From assembly GCA_020047835.1 (NCBI GenBank), contig JAIFNJ010000235.1, positions 1 through 7,195 of the forward strand: DNA of 7,195 bases, given 5' to 3'. Each line of letters begins with the position of its first letter. The first letter of the stretch is position 1. A program made the translations under genes and the position numbers. Source of the stretch: Bacteroidota bacterium (lineage in GTDB: Bacteria; Bacteroidota; Bacteroidia; Bacteroidales; SZUA-534). Below the pieces are notes generated by a model. It was not told where the DNA came from and made no database searches. It worked only from the letters and a program-made list of their open reading frames with translations. Positions 4,796 through 7,195 of the stretch are shown one piece after another.

Positions 4796-7195
4796 CACCC
4801 AAAATAAACCACGGTAATACCAGCTCCCCCAAACTCTACATGTTCATCCTGTACTTTGCTGATAACATTCACTGTATGTAAGTATTCGCGTATCAATTGA
4901 CGTAAAATTCCATTCCCCTTGCCATGCAGTATTTTCACTTCGTGTGCCCCAACCATAATGGCCTCATCAATAAATTCGGTTACCAGCTGAATGGCTTCGT
5001 CGGCACGTTTGCCCCGGATATCCAATCCCGGCTTAAATGAAAGCCGACGGGCGTTCAGTTCATACGACTGTACAAAATTTTTATGGGTAGTTTTTGACGA
5101 GCGTAGGTGTTTTTTTTCCTGATTGTCGAGTAGCTCTATCCTTTCAATCGCCACAGTGGTCAATAGGTTTCCAAAGGCAATTACTGCATTTTTATCTGTC
5201 AGTTCCATTATTTCACCAATACTGGTTTGTCCCGCAATTTTAACCGGCATGCCAATGGTAAAGGTTTTTTCTTTCTTTAAAATGGGTTTTTCCTGTTTTT
5301 CTGACCCTTTATTAATCTCTTTCGGCCTTTTTACCTGATTTTCGCGTTCCTTGAGTTTTTCAATTTTGCGAAGGATTTTTTCATCTTGCTCATCCGTTTT
5401 TTCCAACATTTGGACCTTAAAAGTTTCCACTTCATTTCGGATTTCTTTGGTTTTACTTTTTTCGGCCTGCACTTCCTTTATTTGGCGGATGGTGTTTTCA
5501 ATGAGTTTATTAGTATCTTTTAAAAGCATTTTTGCTTCACCCTGGGCATTTTCCTTAATCTCTTTCCGGAAAGCCTTGGCTTGTTCCAGCTCCACCTTCT
5601 CCTTTTCCATCATTTCCTCAAGCCGGCGTTCAATCTTTCGGATGTTTTCCCGCTTTTGTTCCCAGTAACGCTTGTCTCGAAGTATCTCTTTTAAATGCTT
5701 ATCAAAATTCACATGGTCTTCGCCCAGTTTCGATTTGGCATCGTTGATGATTTCTTGAGCTAGACCAATTTTGTAAGCAATTTCGAAGGCAAAACTGCTT
5801 CCAGGTTTTCCCATCTCCAACATAAAAAGTGGCTCCAAGAGCTGCGTATCGTATAGCATGGCGCCATTTACAATACCTGGTTGTGATGAGGCAAAATGCT
5901 TCAGATTCGTATAATGGGTGGTAATTACCCCAAAAGCCATGTTCAGGTTTAACTTATTTAACACGGCCTCCGCAATGGCGCCGCCAAGCATAGGTTCTGT
6001 TCCAGTACCAAATTCATCAATCAGCAACAGTGTGTTGGCATCGGCATTTCTTGTAAAATGCTTCATATTCAGCAAGTGCGAACTATAGGTGCTCAGGTCG
6101 TTTTCAATGCTCTGTTCATCGCCAATATCGATAAAAAGGTTTTTGAAAATGCCGGCTACACTTTTCTCCTCAACAGGAATTAGTAATCCGCATTGCAGCA
6201 TGTATTGGAGGAGCCCCACTGTTTTCAGGCAAACCGATTTACCACCGGCATTGGGGCCGGAAATCAATAGAATTCGATTTTCAACGGTAAGTTTTATGCT
6301 TAATGGAACAACTACTCGTTCTTCAGCCTTGAATGCAAGATATAGCAGTGGATGTACCGATTGACTCCATTCAATTCGGGGTTCGTTCACCAATTCCGGC
6401 GCTTTGGCATTGATTCGCAGCGCCAACTTTGCTTTGGCCCTTATAAAATCCATGATGGACATGAGTTGAATGCTGTCTTCCAAATCATCAGCATAAGGGC
6501 GGATGGAATCGGTAAACTCCCGGAGTATTTTAACAATTTCGCGCCGTTCGGCCATTTCCAATTCCGATATTTCATTGTTCATTTCCACCACCGGCGTAGG
6601 TTCCACATAACTGGTTTTTCCTGTGGCCGATTCGTCATGAATAATGCCCGGTATTTTCCGTTTGAACGATGCCGGAACCGGAATTACAGTTCTGCCATCA
6701 CGAACTGAAAGGGTTGTATCGGCATCTACCCAACCTTCTTTTTGCGCTTGAGCAATAATGCGGTGAATCAGTTTCGAAACGGCACTTTGCTTCGTCGCCA
6801 AATCGCGGCGTATATCGGCCAATTCCGACGAGGCATTATCTTTAATCCGGCCTTGGCTTGAAAGGATGCGGTCAATGCCATCGGTAATGTAAGGATGCAC
6901 GGTTACTTTTTGGGCGATGGCTGCCAAAGTGGGATAATTTGTTGCTGTTTCTTCCTTTTTAAAAAAGCGCAGTATGGCTTTAATGGTTTGCAGTGAGCGC
7001 CGGAGGTCGAACAATTCTTTTACTTCCAGAAAGGTTCCGTTTACACGAATCTTAGCAATGGCTGGGCGTAAATCGAAAAAGTGCTCTGTGGGGAACTCCT
7101 CCCCCTTCTCGAGGATCTGCTTGAATTCACGGGTCTCGGTCAATCGCAGCCGTATGGTTTCAAATTGGGTCATCCACCGCATGTCGTCCACCAAC
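4795..7195 (-). CDS. mutS2: MutS2 (Smr-domain MutS homologue), N-terminus cut by window edge
   Basis: MutS2 proteins are cytoplasmic DNA- or ribosome-binding ATPases; reported roles are suppression of homologous recombination and, in Bacillus, rescue of collided ribosomes. They do not act in mismatch repair. The 799 visible residues contain a clamp/lever helical region (about 1-290), Walker A GPNAGGKS (313-320), the STYSSHL signature, and Walker B LLLIDEFG (389-396) followed by TGTEP. GKPGSSFAFEIA comes next, then a long charged coiled coil (about 490-640), a small beta-rich segment (GMPVKIAGQTSIGEI...), and the Smr domain with LDIRG (724-728) and HGKGNG (757-762), ending VVYFG. Both nuclease-associated Smr motifs are intact. 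The frame is still open at the right edge, and compared with the family about 30-40 N-terminal residues are missing, so the true start lies beyond 7195. No terminator follows its TGA stop. Confidence 0.96.
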   Translation of the reverse strand, partial: LVDDMRWMTQFETIRLRLTETREFKQILEKGEEFPTEHFFDLRPAIAKIRVNGTFLEVKELFDLRRSLQTIKAILRFFKKEETATNYPTLAAIAQKVTVHPYITDGIDRILSSQGRIKDNASSELADIRRDLATKQSAVSKLIHRIIAQAQKEGWVDADTTLSVRDGRTVIPVPASFKRKIPGIIHDESATGKTSYVEPTPVVEMNNEISELEMAERREIVKILREFTDSIRPYADDLEDSIQLMSIMDFIRAKAKLALRINAKAPELVNEPRIEWSQSVHPLLYLAFKAEERVVVPLSIKLTVENRILLISGPNAGGKSVCLKTVGLLQYMLQCGLLIPVEEKSVAGIFKNLFIDIGDEQSIENDLSTYSSHLLNMKHFTRNADANTLLLIDEFGTGTEPMLGGAIAEAVLNKLNLNMAFGVITTHYTNLKHFASSQPGIVNGAMLYDTQLLEPLFMLEMGKPGSSFAFEIAYKIGLAQEIINDAKSKLGEDHVNFDKHLKEILRDKRYWEQKRENIRKIERRLEEMMEKEKVELEQAKAFRKEIKENAQGEAKMLLKDTNKLIENTIRQIKEVQAEKSKTKEIRNEVETFKVQMLEKTDEQDEKILRKIEKLKERENQVKRPKEINKGSEKQEKPILKKEKTFTIGMPVKIAGQTSIGEIMELTDKNAVIAFGNLLTTVAIERIELLDNQEKKHLRSSKTTHKNFVQSYELNARRLSFKPGLDIRGKRADEAIQLVTEFIDEAIMVGAHEVKILHGKGNGILRQLIREYLHTVNVISKVQDEHVEFGGAGITVVYFG

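Noticed and set aside
5110..5117. Run of eight T within mutS2 as a possible phase-variation tract
   Set aside because: The run encodes ordinary Lys codons in frame, similar runs occur in rpsO, and nothing suggests switching in a housekeeping gene of an AT-leaning genome.
7180..7195. TTG at 7194 as the start of mutS2
   Set aside because: The frame is open to the edge and family members have about 30-40 more N-terminal residues, so the gene is simply truncated by the window.

Overview
The window is a stretch of ordinary chromosomal housekeeping DNA from a member of the Bacteroidota, probably an environmental Bacteroidales, Marinilabiliales or Cytophaga-like lineage. This assignment is inference. 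It rests on AT-leaning intergenic DNA, starts without a Shine-Dalgarno sequence, -7 boxes of the TAnnTTTG type upstream of rpsO and pnp, a lipoprotein-type prolyl oligopeptidase, and the style of the MutS2 and deoxynucleoside kinase proteins. I see no mobile element, CRISPR array, tRNA, phage gene or defence system.

Left part (1-1561, minus strand): rpsO (ribosomal protein S15) is followed by a strong UUCG-loop terminator and then pnp (polynucleotide phosphorylase), which runs off the left edge at about half its length. The order rpsO-terminator-pnp matches the classical enterobacterial arrangement. Both genes have their own candidate Bacteroidota promoter. The pnp upstream region also holds a perfect 8-bp inverted repeat that could be a leader hairpin or an operator.

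Middle (1562-4083): a 299-bp divergent spacer separates rpsO from a complete 706-residue S9 prolyl oligopeptidase on the plus strand. This enzyme has a lipoprotein-like signal and an intact Ser-Asp-His triad. A textbook intrinsic terminator closes the gene.

Right part (4084-7195): a small deoxynucleoside kinase family protein (plus strand), apparently with a near-leaderless start, converges on mutS2 (minus strand). mutS2 runs off the right edge and lacks only a short N-terminal piece. The 63-bp gap between the two stop codons has no hairpin terminator. It is built almost entirely of short degenerate tandem repeats (15-nt and 7-nt periods).

The genes do not form one pathway. rpsO and pnp serve translation and RNA turnover, the kinase serves nucleotide salvage, MutS2 serves recombination control or ribosome rescue, and the peptidase degrades peptides in the cell envelope. 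The items most worth a second look are the non-canonical kinase motif, the convergent-gap repeats and the pnp leader. I do not see evidence for a new system.
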